Positions 8,271 through 17,215 of a stretch of DNA of 38,585 nt are shown piece after piece. The DNA is taken from NCBI GenBank assembly GCA_016184115.1, contig JACPDH010000117.1:1-38585 (forward strand), in the 5' to 3' direction. Both the position numbers and the translations under genes were made by a program. The DNA is from Acidobacteriota bacterium (lineage in GTDB: Bacteria; Acidobacteriota; Thermoanaerobaculia; Gp7-AA8). The notes under the pieces are model-generated. The model searched no databases, was not told where the DNA came from, and saw only the letters and a list, made by a program, of their open reading frames with translations. Positions within the stretch are counted from its first letter, which is position 1, and each line of letters begins with the position of its first letter.

Positions 8271-10216
8271 GAGAGACCGCTCGATCGTGAGCGATGTGCG
8301 GCGGGTGAAATCACGGCTCTCGCGGGAGTGCCGGAATTGCTGACGGAGTCGGGAGTGCGGCCCAGTTTCGATTCCCACGAGGAGTCGCAGTTGATTCGAC
8401 GGGCAATGTATATGTCGCGGACCTGTGGGCGATTCGCAAGGTCTCCCCCGCGGGAGACGTAACGACCATCGCTGACGTTCAGGCGTGGGGAATCGTCGTG
8501 GACTCGGGAGGAACGATTTATTTCAATGACTCGGAAACGATCAGCAGGATCTCCTCAGATGGCGACGTCGTTACCATCGGTGGATTGGACAGCTATCGGG
8601 GGAACGCCGACGGAACAGGAGTTTGGGCTCGTTTCCATTATCCCTACGCGATCGCTCCGACCGCGAGCGGAGACCTCTACGTTGCAGATTCACAAAACGA
8701 TCGAATCCGCCTCGGGCGGCCTGCGCTTTCCGGAGGCCTCGAGGTCGAGAAGATGGCGGATCAGACCTCCGGGTTGACCTATCGGCTCAGATTCTCCGGT
8801 ACCGCGAGCTCGTACACATGGCGCACCACGCGCAAGCCGGCAGGTTCGGCGGCCCTTCTCTCGTCAACAACCGTCGCGACTCCGACGATCAAGCCCGATG
8901 TGGCCGACCGATACGAATTCGAGCTCGTGACCTCTGACGGCGTGTCGAGCTACATCGGTCAAGTCGCGCTCGAACCTCCACGCCTGTTTGGATCGGCAAT
9001 CGCATTTGCGGAACGAACTTCGACGCGATTGCTGACGATCGCCCTAACCGAGCCGCTCGGCTTTACCGTGACAGCGAATTGGGCCACGGCAGATGGGAGC
9101 GCCGTCGCCGGTCGCGACTATGTTGCGGCGAGCGGGAGCTTGACGTTTGCCCCCGGCGAGACATCCAAGGCGATTTCGATTGAAACTCTCGATGACGCGA
9201 TCGACGAGGCCGACGAATACTTCGTCGTGCAGCTCGAAGACGTAGTGGGGGTTCAAAACGGTGGCCCGGCGACTGTGACGTTTCGCGACGACGATCCAAC
9301 ACCGGCGGTGTCGATCAGCGACGCCGCCGTGATCGAGGGGGACTTCGGTAGCTCGTCCACCGTGGTGTTCAATGTAACTTTGGCGGAGGCGAGCGAGCAG
9401 ACGGTCTGGTGCACAGCGAAAACCGTAAGCGGTTCCGCGTCTGCGGATTCGGACTTCATCTCGCTCGGCGGGAAGTCGCTTACCTTCTACCCAGGTGAAT
9501 TGTCGAAGACGGTCGCCGTCTCGGTCGTTGGCGACACGGAAGTGGAAGGCGACGAGACGTTCTTCGTGAATCTCACAGTCCCGTCCGGCGGCGTAATTGC
9601 CGATGGGCAGGGAGTCGGGACCATCCTCAACGACGACCTTATTGCCGAGGTAGCTCCCGAGGGATTGACCGCGATGGCAACGAGCACTTCAAGCGTGGCG
9701 ATCAATTGGAGTCCAGTCATCGGTGCCAAGTTCTACCGTGTGTATCGCAGGAGCAGTGGTACCGGTTTTGCGCAAATCGGGTTGCCTGCTGCGACGGGGT
9801 ACATAGACTACGGTGTGAGCGCCGGAAAATCGTATCTATACAAGGTTCGCGCAACGAACGGACTGACCGATTCCGCCGACAGCGCTCCGGATCTCGCCAC
9901 CACGATCCCATTCACCGAGGCTTCGTTGACGCCGGGAGTTACGACGGCAAGAGCAACACATCTTTCCGAGCTCAGGTCAGCAGCGAACGCTGTCAGGCAA
10001 CTCGCAGGGCTCCCAGTGAGCACGTTTACCGATCCGGTGCTCACGACGGCAACGACGGTCAAGGCCGTTCACGTGACCGAGGTACGCGCGGCGGTCGAAT
10101 CCGCGAGAAGAGCTCTCGGCCTGCCGTCGATGGCGTGGACCGACACAACCGTGCAGCCCGGCGAGACGAAGATCAAGACAGTGCACATGGACGAGCTCCG
10201 GAATGCAGTGAGATGA
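8271..10216 (+). pseudogene. NHL/Calx-beta/FN3 surface protein, 5'-truncated and frameshifted
   Basis: An in-frame GTG at 8498 would give 572 residues, but homology starts earlier. From 8330 the same frame encodes SAGIADGVGSAAQF...GVAVDSTGNVYVAD, a typical NHL repeat. Its expected lead-in (ITALAG, 8310-8327) is in another frame, as if one base were lost near 8327. That frame meets a TAG at 8268-8270, so no proper start or signal peptide remains. Downstream come NHL repeats, two Calx-beta domains (DGSAVAGRDYVAASGSLTFA; then SADSDFISLGG), an FN3 domain (PEGLTAMATSTSSVAINWS) and a C-terminal repeat around HLSELR, HVTEVR and HMDELR. It would be a secreted adhesin-like protein. Sequencing error at the frameshift cannot be excluded. 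Confidence 0.65.
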
Positions 10217-10292
10217 GGCACACTGAGTCGGGAGAGCGCGAAGCCATTTCCAGCGGATTCGGCTGGCGGGACGGAGAAGCTCCGCGTTTGGC

Positions 10293-10505
10293 GGACTCGG
10301 CGCCTTCGCGTGGACCGATCCAGCGCTGACGATTGTTAGTTTGCCGATTCGCGCCGTGCACGTCTCCGAGCTGCGCGCGTCGCTCGGCGCCGCACGTGCG
10401 TCGCTCGGATTGTCAATCCTCTTGATCACCGACTCGCCTCTAGTCCCGGGTGTTACCGGAATCAAGGTGACGCACATCCTCGAGCTGCGCGACGGAGCGA
10501 GCTGA
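10293..10505 (+). pseudogene. Detached C-terminal 'ELR' repeat fragment
   Basis: Just after the stop of the preceding gene, a different frame encodes about 70 residues: GLGAFAWTDPALTI, RAVHVSELRASLGAARASLG, then PGVTGIKVTHILELRDGAS and TGA at 10505. This is the same repeat as the preceding gene's C-terminus, including the family's typical ending. No start codon or upstream domain accompanies it. It looks like the end of a second, decayed or partly duplicated gene, or the original end of the upstream gene after a frameshift. Confidence 0.6.
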
Positions 10506-10543
10506 ACCCGCCGTGAGGCAAAGGGGACTGGGAGCAGATCTCG

Positions 10544-10602
10544 CTAGCGAGGGTTGGCCACTAGTGCTCGCGAGCGCACTCTCCGTCTTCGACCTTCGCT
10601 AG
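10544..10602. terminator. Nested inverted repeats between convergent genes
   Basis: CTAGCGAGGG (10544-10553) pairs with CCTTCGCTAG (10593-10602) with one mismatch. Inside it, AGTGC (10563-10567) faces GCACT (10576-10580), around the perfect palindrome GCTCGCGAGC (10566-10575). The position between a plus-strand and a minus-strand gene end suits a two-way terminator, but there is no T-tract. Confidence 0.35.
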
Positions 10603-10715
10603 ACAGTCTTCATCCTTCGCCCTCGCGTGCGTGCATACACGTACACCGAAATGAAGAGTGTCGAAGACGAGAAGTCGCTTGAATCGCTCGATCGGTGCGG
10701 AGACAAAACCGCGTT

Positions 10716-11939
10716 TCAGGCTCTAAGCGCTTCGACCGGCTCCAGTCGCGACGCGACGACAGACGGGTAGAGCCCCGCGGTTAGGCCGATGCCGACGGCG
10801 AAGCCTCCGGCGATGAGGATGCCAGGGAGCGACACCATGAGGCCGCCGGGGAAGTTGCTCCCGATCGCGAAAACGAGGAGCACGCCGAGGCCGCCACCGA
10901 TCGTGGCGCCCATCGTCGACAACGTCATCGACTCGATGAGGAACTGGAAGAAGATCTCTCCATCCGAAGCTCCCATCGCCTTGCGAAGGCCGATCTCATA
11001 GAGGCGCTCGCCGATGGAGATTTTGAGCACCGAGAAGATTCCGACGCCGCCGATGATCAGCGACACGCCGGCGATCGAAAAGAAGACGATCGTCCAGTTG
11101 CGCAGTATGACGTCGATCTTCTCGCGCTCCTCGAGGATCTCTTTGCCGACGTTCGTGACATTGACGTCTTTGATGCCGTTGTGCGCCCGCGTCATGATGC
11201 CCTTCGTCTCGTCCTCGGCTTCGACCGAGCGCTCGAACTGCGAAGCCTTGAGGATCATGTATGACACGGAGTTGCGCCCGTAGATCGTTTCGTAGGTCGA
11301 GAGGGGAACGTAGAGTCCGCGCATCTCGCGGAACATGTCGTCGTCGTTGACGAACGTCGTGTCGAACTTGCGGACGACGCCGACGACTTCGAGCCGCCGT
11401 CCCGACAGGGTGATCTGCTCGCCAATCGCGTTCTTCGTTCCGAAGAGCTTCTGCTTGAGCTCGTAGCCGAGCACGCAGACCGGCCGCACGCCGACCTGGT
11501 CGCGTTCCGAGATGAAGCGGCCGAACTCCGCCGAGCGGTTCCGCGCGAAGGCGTACTCCGGCGTCACGCCGTAGACGCTCGCTTTCCGCAGGAGCTTGTT
11601 CGCCGAGATGATCCCTTCGCCTTCAGCGACGGCCGCGGGGACGGTGGTCTCCTGTGCGCTGCCAAACGCGTCACGATCCTCTTCGCGCAGCCCCTTGGAG
11701 AAGTGCGCCTTCTGCTGTTGGAGCCGATCGACGGGGCGCTTCTGCGACACGTACAAGACGCCGTCGAAGCCCAGATCGTTAATGCCTTTCTCGACGCCGG
11801 CGCGAACGCCGTTGAGCAGCGACAGCACGACGACGAGCGCGACGGTACCGAGGATGACACCGGAGAGGGTCAGCATCGAGCGCAGCTTGTGCGCCCGGAT
11901 CTCCTCGAGGCTTGTGCGGACCGACTCTTTGATTTGCAT
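10716..11939 (-). CDS. MacB/FtsX-type ABC transporter permease (second of two)
   Basis: A 407-residue protein with a transmembrane helix at ~18-45 (HKLRSMLTLSGVILGTVALV), a MacB-type periplasmic domain (~50-260) and a C-terminal FtsX domain with three helices (~280-400). It ends with the family's typical VVASRLEPVEALRA. It is last in a minus-strand operon after the adaptor, ATPase and first permease, 13 bp downstream of the latter. MacB-like systems couple cytoplasmic ATP hydrolysis to periplasmic movements that push substrates outward through an adaptor and outer-membrane channel. Two separate permeases suggest a heterodimer. The substrate is unknown. Confidence 0.88.
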   Translation of the reverse strand: MQIKESVRTSLEEIRAHKLRSMLTLSGVILGTVALVVVLSLLNGVRAGVEKGINDLGFDGVLYVSQKRPVDRLQQQKAHFSKGLREEDRDAFGSAQETTVPAAVAEGEGIISANKLLRKASVYGVTPEYAFARNRSAEFGRFISERDQVGVRPVCVLGYELKQKLFGTKNAIGEQITLSGRRLEVVGVVRKFDTTFVNDDDMFREMRGLYVPLSTYETIYGRNSVSYMILKASQFERSVEAEDETKGIMTRAHNGIKDVNVTNVGKEILEEREKIDVILRNWTIVFFSIAGVSLIIGGVGIFSVLKISIGERLYEIGLRKAMGASDGEIFFQFLIESMTLSTMGATIGGGLGVLLVFAIGSNFPGGLMVSLPGILIAGGFAVGIGLTAGLYPSVVASRLEPVEALRA

Positions 11940-11952
11940 GGCTGGACCGTCC

Positions 11953-13182
11953 TTAGTCGACGCGAAGCGCTTCGATCGGGTTGAGGCGCGACGCCTTGAG
12001 CGCCGGGTAGACGCCGAAGACGATCCCGGTGCCCGCGGCGAAAACGAGTGCCTTGAGGATGACTTCAGGTGTGATGATTGCCGGTTCGTTCGTCAGCATG
12101 CTGATTCCCGACGTGAACGCGCGACCGAAGAGGATGCCGATGACGCCTCCGAACGCCGAGACGAGCAGAGCCTCGGCCATGAACTGGCCGAAGACGTGGA
12201 GGCCGTTCGCGCCGATCGCTTTGCGGATGCCGACTTCGCGAATCCGCTCCTTGAACGACGCCATCTGGATGTTCATCACGACCACGCCGCCGACGAAGAG
12301 CGAGATGATGCCGCACACCATGAAGGTGACGTCATACATCTTCCCCTGCTCCTCGTTCTGCTTCATCCGCTCGACGCGCGACACGACCTCGAAATCGACG
12401 ACGCCGTGCTCGCGCTTGAGGATCTCTTCGATCTCGCTGGTCGCTTCCTTCGCGCGCTTCGTGTCCTTCATCCGTACGTGCATGAAGCCGAGGCGTCCCG
12501 TCTTCAGCGATTCACCGCGGCGAGTCATGATCGCGGTGACGGGGACGAAGACCTGGCGGTTCATCCACCGGAGCGCATTGCGCCCCGATCCGAACGCGAA
12601 GAACTTGTGCTCCATCACGCCGACCACGGTGTAGCCGGTGCCGTTGATCGTGACGGTCTTGCCGATCGGGTCGTCGGAACCGAAGAGCTCCGCGGCGCGG
12701 GCAGTGCCGAAGACTACGACGCGGCTCGCCGATTGGATGTCGCTGTCGGTGATGAAGCGTCCGCGCTCGACCTTGAAATCGTTCAATGGGCTGAATGCCG
12801 GGACGACGCCGGAGATCTCGCGTGATTTCTCCCGGTCTCCGTAACGCAGCACCGCCTGCTCGTTGATGACGGGTGAGACGAGGTCGATTTCGCGCGCCTG
12901 TGCCTTGATCGCCATCGCGTCGCCGAAGGTGAGCCCCTTCGAGGCGGCGGCGCGCGCCGAGTCAGTCACCTTGCCCGACTGTTTGTTCCAGATGAAGATC
13001 TTGGCGATGCCGCCGCTCTCTTTGTAGTAGCGCTTCGACTGCTCTTTGCCAGCCGCGGCGAGCGCGAAGGTTGCCACGATCGACGCGACCCCGAGGATCA
13101 CGCCGACGAGCTGCAACATCGTGCGGCCCATGTGGGTGCGGATGTCGGCGATGCCGTCGAGGATCGATTCGAGCAGGATCAT
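11953..13182 (-). CDS. MacB/FtsX-type ABC transporter permease (first of two)
   Basis: A 409-residue protein built like its neighbour: first helix ~18-45 ([20 protein letters not shown]), a MacB periplasmic core domain, then the FtsX helices, ending in [16 protein letters not shown]. Its start overlaps the ATPase stop by 4 bp (ATGA), implying translational coupling. It differs enough from the downstream permease that the pair is probably an old duplication working as a heterodimer. Export of a small molecule or peptide, or an envelope stress function, is typical of the family. Nothing here reveals the substrate. Confidence 0.88.
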   Translation of the reverse strand: MILLESILDGIADIRTHMGRTMLQLVGVILGVASIVATFALAAAGKEQSKRYYKESGGIAKIFIWNKQSGKVTDSARAAASKGLTFGDAMAIKAQAREIDLVSPVINEQAVLRYGDREKSREISGVVPAFSPLNDFKVERGRFITDSDIQSASRVVVFGTARAAELFGSDDPIGKTVTINGTGYTVVGVMEHKFFAFGSGRNALRWMNRQVFVPVTAIMTRRGESLKTGRLGFMHVRMKDTKRAKEATSEIEEILKREHGVVDFEVVSRVERMKQNEEQGKMYDVTFMVCGIISLFVGGVVVMNIQMASFKERIREVGIRKAIGANGLHVFGQFMAEALLVSAFGGVIGILFGRAFTSGISMLTNEPAIITPEVILKALVFAAGTGIVFGVYPALKASRLNPIEALRVD

Positions 13183-13946
13183 GCAACCGCCTCTCCAGGG
13201 AGCGCGTCGACGATCTCGCCGTCGACGATGCGAATGCGGCGATGCGTACGCGCGGCGATCGCCGGATCGTGCGTGACGATGACGATCGTCTCGCCCTTGG
13301 TGGCAAGCGATTCGAAGATGTCGATGATCTCAGTTCCTGTCTTCGAGTCGAGGTTTCCCGTCGGTTCGTCGGCCAGGATGAGCGACGGATTGTTGACGAG
13401 AGCGCGCGCGACCGCAACGCGCTGGCGCTGGCCACCCGAGAGCTCGGCGGGGCGATGCTTCGCACGATTGCCGAGTCCGACGAGCTCGAGCGCCTGTCGC
13501 GCTCGCTCGGTCCGTTCCTCGGAGTCGATGCCGGCGTAGAGAAGCGGCAGCTCCACATTCTTGAGGATCGACGCGCGCGGCAGCAGATTGAACGTCTGGA
13601 AGACGAAGCCGATCTTCTGGTTGCGAATCTTCGCGAGTCCGCCAGCCCCGATCTTCGCGATGTCCTGGCCATCGAGCCAGTAGCTGCCTGCAGAGGGCGA
13701 GTCGAGGCATCCGAGGATGTGCATGAGCGTCGACTTGCCCGAGCCGGAGGGCCCGATGATCGACACGAACTCGCCTTTGCGGATTTCAGCATCGACGCCG
13801 CGAAGTGCCTCGACGGCGTTCTCGCCCGAGTCGTAGACCTTGCGGATTGCGGAGAGCTCGATCAGCGCGCGCTCAGGCGCGTTGTCGACGCTTGGATTCT
13901 CCGTCTTCCGGCTCACGGCGAAGTTCAGGATGCTCAGGAAGCTCAT
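13179..13946 (-). CDS. ABC transporter ATP-binding protein (MacB/LolD-like)
   Basis: 255 residues with all nucleotide-binding motifs: Walker [10 protein letters not shown] (~65-73), a Q-loop in [12 protein letters not shown], signature LSGGQRQR (~168-175), Walker [14 protein letters not shown] and an H-loop in IVIVTHDP. The FQTFNLLP and DEPTGNLDS wording is typical of the MacB/LolD branch. An extra ~28-residue N-terminal leader precedes the usual start of this domain, so a shorter start is possible, though a GAGAGGGG motif lies before ATG at 13946. It energises the two permeases encoded directly downstream. Confidence 0.92.
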   Translation of the reverse strand: MSFLSILNFAVSRKTENPSVDNAPERALIELSAIRKVYDSGENAVEALRGVDAEIRKGEFVSIIGPSGSGKSTLMHILGCLDSPSAGSYWLDGQDIAKIGAGGLAKIRNQKIGFVFQTFNLLPRASILKNVELPLLYAGIDSEERTERARQALELVGLGNRAKHRPAELSGGQRQRVAVARALVNNPSLILADEPTGNLDSKTGTEIIDIFESLATKGETIVIVTHDPAIAARTHRRIRIVDGEIVDALPGEAVA

Positions 13947-14099
13947 GGGGTATCCCCTCTCGGGATGTCATTACGTGGTTCGGGGCGGAGAGTTGCGTTT
14001 GAGAGCCGGATTTCCGGGGCTGGCGGCGACGCAGGACGCTCCGCGATCGAGCCATGATGATCGGCTCCGCGTCATCGGCGCAGGGTCCGTACGCGGAAA

Positions 14100-14122
14100 G
14101 GGACGACGCAGCGCGTCGCCCC
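14100..14122 (-). promoter_or_regulatory. Hairpin between adaptor and ATPase genes
   Basis: GGGACGACGC (14100-14109) and GCGTCGCCCC (14113-14122) pair with one mismatch over an AGC loop. On the minus strand it follows the adaptor gene and is trailed by TTTCC. It may attenuate or protect the operon mRNA. The gap holding it (about 207 bp) has no gene. Confidence 0.42.
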
Positions 14123-14153
14123 TGTGAGCCTTGCCCCTGTTTGATGCGTTGGC

Positions 14154-15404
14154 CTAGTCGTCGTCGTCGTCGTCGCCCTTGGGCAGCGTCGGGTCTTCGA
14201 GTGCGATCTCTTCGCCCGTCTTCAGCCCCTTGAGGATCTCGACACGCGAGTTATCGGCGAGGCCAGTCTCCACGGTCTTCATATCGAAGAAGTCCTTCCA
14301 GGCGTCCTTGTCGAACTCCTCGGCGCCTTTCTTGCCTTTCGACTTGTCGCCCTTCTGTTCCTTCTCCTTCTTCGCGCGCGCCTCAGCGATCTTTGTGATC
14401 TCTTCCGGCTTGAGATTCTTCTTCACGAAGACGACGTCTCCCTGATCCTTGTGGAAGACTCCTTCGACCGGCGCGCCGAGCACGCCCGTCTTCTTCTCGC
14501 CGAGGATCTCGATGTTCGCCGTCATTCCGGAGCGGAGCTCGTGGCCCTGCGCATCGAGACGGATCTCGACATCGAAGACGCGGATCTTCTCGGCGACGCG
14601 GACCGCGGGAGCGATGCGGTCGATGCGGCCGTTGAACGCTGTCTTCGGGAACGCATCGAGGGTCACCTTGACGGTCTGGCCGACATGGACTTTGCCGATA
14701 TCGATTTCGTTGATGCCGGCCTTGATGATCATCGATGACGTGTCGGCGACGCTGAAGAGGATGGTGCCCGCGTTGAACGACGAGACACCCGAGGTGACGG
14801 TCTCACCGACTTGAACGTTTCGCGTCAGCACTACGCCGCTCATCGGGGCGGTGATGTTCGAGCTCGATGCCGACGCCTGGCTGATCGGAATGCCCTGCGA
14901 CTCGACGATGGTGTACTTCTCCTTCGCCGACTGGAACTCCTGCTTCGTCCGAAGGAACTGGGTCTCGCTCTCACGGCTCTGGTTTGCCGACATGAGGCCG
15001 GAGAGGAAGAGCTTCTGGTCGGCCTCGTAGTCCTTGCGCGCCTGGTCGAATGCGATCTCGGCCTCAGCGAGCGCGCTCTTGGTCTGCGAGAGCGACTGTG
15101 CCTGGTTGAGATCGGGCTCGACGCGCGCCAGAAGCTGGCCGCGCTCGACGACATCACCGTCGCGAACCATGAGCTCGACGACCTTCCCCGAGACGGGACT
15201 CTTCACGTCGACCTTCACTTCCGGTTCGACGTTTCCGACCTCGGTGACCTTGACCTGGATGTCCCCGGTCTCGACTTTGCCGGTGCGAATGCCCGAATCG
15301 AGATCCTTCTTGCCGTTACCGCGCGTGGCGAAAGCGCCTGCGGCGACCAGCAGCACCACGACAGCCAGGATCATTCCGTATTTCTTCTTCTTCGACGTGC
15401 TCAT
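14154..15404 (-). CDS. Periplasmic adaptor (HlyD/MacA-like membrane fusion protein)
   Basis: I use ATG at 15404 (416 residues) because GAGGG lies 7 nt before it; another ATG is six codons upstream. An N-terminal anchor (KKKKYGMILAVVVLLVAAGA) is followed by a barrel-sandwich domain (GNVEPEVKVDVKSPVSGKVV, later APMSGVVLTRNVQVGE), a short alpha-hairpin (~105-170) and beta-barrel and membrane-proximal domains. Near residue 340 lies a very lysine-rich insert, and the protein ends in six aspartates from a GAC run. It links the MacB-like permeases downstream to an outer-membrane channel that is not encoded in this window. It is first in the operon, 207 bp before the ATPase gene. Confidence 0.9.
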   Translation of the reverse strand: MSTSKKKKYGMILAVVVLLVAAGAFATRGNGKKDLDSGIRTGKVETGDIQVKVTEVGNVEPEVKVDVKSPVSGKVVELMVRDGDVVERGQLLARVEPDLNQAQSLSQTKSALAEAEIAFDQARKDYEADQKLFLSGLMSANQSRESETQFLRTKQEFQSAKEKYTIVESQGIPISQASASSSNITAPMSGVVLTRNVQVGETVTSGVSSFNAGTILFSVADTSSMIIKAGINEIDIGKVHVGQTVKVTLDAFPKTAFNGRIDRIAPAVRVAEKIRVFDVEIRLDAQGHELRSGMTANIEILGEKKTGVLGAPVEGVFHKDQGDVVFVKKNLKPEEITKIAEARAKKEKEQKGDKSKGKKGAEEFDKDAWKDFFDMKTVETGLADNSRVEILKGLKTGEEIALEDPTLPKGDDDDDD

Positions 15405-15530
15405 TTTTGTGCCCTCGTACAACCGTGTTGGACGGGTATTCGTAGGGCGTGACGAAAAGTTTCATAGGGCAGGGGCGTGGCGATTCGCGAGCCAGTGACC
15501 AACGATCCGAGTCGGCGTTTGAGAGCGCGA

Positions 15531-15649
15531 GGGGGTCACACCGAAAGTTGAAAGTTTTCCCTCACTAAAGGACTCCGAGGATCGTGAAAACTTTCAACTT
15601 TCGGTGTGACCTCCCCCTGTGAAAACTTTCAACTTTCGGTGTGCCCCCC
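15531..15649. repeat. Heptad inverted-repeat element, three arms
   Basis: TCACACC plus two GAAAGTT heptads plus TTC (15536-15559, 24 nt) is matched perfectly by its reverse complement at 15586-15609, and again over 23 nt at 15621-15643. Loop one is 26 nt. G/C runs flank the arms (GGGGG before, CCCCC after). It lies immediately after the stop of the minus-strand permease gene and can fold in two alternative hairpins. It belongs to the 7-bp-unit family found in other gaps of this window. Confidence 0.85.
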
Positions 15650-15660
15650 TATTACCCCTG

Positions 15661-16431
15661 TTACCGCCCCAGCCCCCACTTCCTCCTCACCCGCCGCTCC
15701 CAGATGCCGAAGACGAAGCGGTCGGTGACGAGGCCGAGGGTGATGATGACGACCATGACGGCGACGACCTGGCTCATGTCGTTTAGCTCACGCCCCATCA
15801 TCAGCAGGTGGCCGAGACCGGGAAGGGTGTAGAGGAGCTCTCCTGCCATGAGTGAGCGCCATGCGAACGACCAGCCTAACTTCATCCCGGTCACGATCGA
15901 CGGGAGCGCGGCTGGAAAAATGACCGAGGTGTAAAGCTGAAGCCCTTCGGCTCCCAGATTGCGTGCGGCGCGCGTGTAGATTGGAGGTGTGTTGTGCACA
16001 CCGTCCTGCGTCGCCTGCGCGATCGAGAGCACCGCGCCCATGACGACGACGAAGAGGATCGCCGTCTCGGAGAGCCCGAACCAGAGAAGCGCGAGCGGGA
16101 GCCAGCAGATGCTGGGAAGTGCCTGCAGGCCCATCACGAGAAGTCCGAGCGTCTCCGCGAGCCAGCGGACGCGCGCGAGGAGAACGCCGATGACGAGACC
16201 GACGATGGTCGCAATCGCGTAGCCGGCCACGAGACGCCTGAGGCTTCCCGCGATCCCGAGCACGAATGTGCGGTCCTCGATGCCAAGCATGAGCGCGCGC
16301 GCGACGCCACTCGGCGACGGGAAGAGATACTCGGGCCAGAGCTTCATCCGTCCGAGCAGCTCCCACACCGCAACGATCGCGACGAAGAAGGCGACGCGGC
16401 GCGCGACGTCGGCCGCACTGAGGCCGAACAT
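15661..16431 (-). CDS. SsuC/TauC-like ABC transporter permease
   Basis: A 256-residue inner-membrane permease with about six helices and the binding-protein-dependent transport motif region (LGAEGLQLYTSVIFPAALPSIVTG). This is the EAA-loop style of the SsuC/TauC/NrtB group. I start it at ATG 16431 (AAGGG upstream), 19 bp after the ATPase stop; longer versions add a non-membrane leader overlapping that gene. It is the third gene of the importer operon. Together with the two preceding genes it should import an organic sulfur compound or similar anion. The Rrf2 regulator nearby supports sulfur over nitrate. Confidence 0.86.
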   Translation of the reverse strand: MFGLSAADVARRVAFFVAIVAVWELLGRMKLWPEYLFPSPSGVARALMLGIEDRTFVLGIAGSLRRLVAGYAIATIVGLVIGVLLARVRWLAETLGLLVMGLQALPSICWLPLALLWFGLSETAILFVVVMGAVLSIAQATQDGVHNTPPIYTRAARNLGAEGLQLYTSVIFPAALPSIVTGMKLGWSFAWRSLMAGELLYTLPGLGHLLMMGRELNDMSQVVAVMVVIITLGLVTDRFVFGIWERRVRRKWGLGR

Positions 16432-16450
16432 AGGACCCTTGCCGTTGCGC

Positions 16451-17215
16451 TCAACGGCCGGCAATGGCCACCTCGTCGACGAGCTTGACGTCCGCGGAGA
16501 TCCTGCGGGCATAGGCGTTGACCGCGGCGTCGTCGATATGCCGCGGGCGCGGCAGCTCGATCGCATGCTCTGCGACGAACCGGCCTGGGCGCGGCGACAT
16601 CACAAGCACGCGATCGCCGAGGACGACGGCCTCACGCACGTTGTGTGTGATGAAGACGATCGTCTTCATGGTCGAGAGCCAGATCTCCTGCAGTTCGGTG
16701 TGGAGTACGCCGCGCGTGATCGCGTCGAGCGCGCCGAACGGCTCGTCGAGGAGAAGAACGTCGGGTTCCACCGCGAGCGCTCGCGCGAGGCTCACGCGCT
16801 GGCGCATTCCTCCAGAAAGCTCGTGCACGCGCGCGTCGGCGAACGGCTCGAGATGGACCATGCGAAGTAGCTGGCGTGCGCGCGCCCCGCGTCCATCGCG
16901 CGCGAGTTTTTTCATCTTCAGGCCGAACTCGACGTTCGCGAGCACCGAGAGCCAGGGGAAGAGCGCGCCGTCCTGGAACATGAGCGCGCGCGACGGGGCG
17001 GTTCCGGTGACAGGCTCGCCATTCGCGACGATCGTGCCGCCAGTCGGGAACTCGAGCCCCGCGAGCATGTAGAGGAGTGTCGACTTTCCGCAGCCCGACG
17101 GGCCGACGATGCAGACGAATTCGCCGTCGCGGATGTCGAGATCGATTCCCTCGAGTGCCGTAACCTGCCGGCTCCCATCGAACGACTTCGTGACGCTTCG
17201 CGCCTCCAGCCTCAC
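16451..17215 (-). CDS. SsuB/TauB-like ABC transporter ATPase
   Basis: 254 residues with Walker A GPSGCGKST, Q-loop MFQDGALFPWL, signature LSGGMRQR, Walker B VLLLDEPFGALD and a switch histidine in IVFITHNVREAV. GALD plus the THNVREAV wording is typical of the sulfonate/taurine/nitrate importer ATPases. Its ATG overlaps the stop of the binding-protein gene by 4 bp (17212-17215), implying coupled translation. It powers the permease encoded downstream. Confidence 0.9.
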   Translation of the reverse strand: MRLEARSVTKSFDGSRQVTALEGIDLDIRDGEFVCIVGPSGCGKSTLLYMLAGLEFPTGGTIVANGEPVTGTAPSRALMFQDGALFPWLSVLANVEFGLKMKKLARDGRGARARQLLRMVHLEPFADARVHELSGGMRQRVSLARALAVEPDVLLLDEPFGALDAITRGVLHTELQEIWLSTMKTIVFITHNVREAVVLGDRVLVMSPRPGRFVAEHAIELPRPRHIDDAAVNAYARRISADVKLVDEVAIAGR

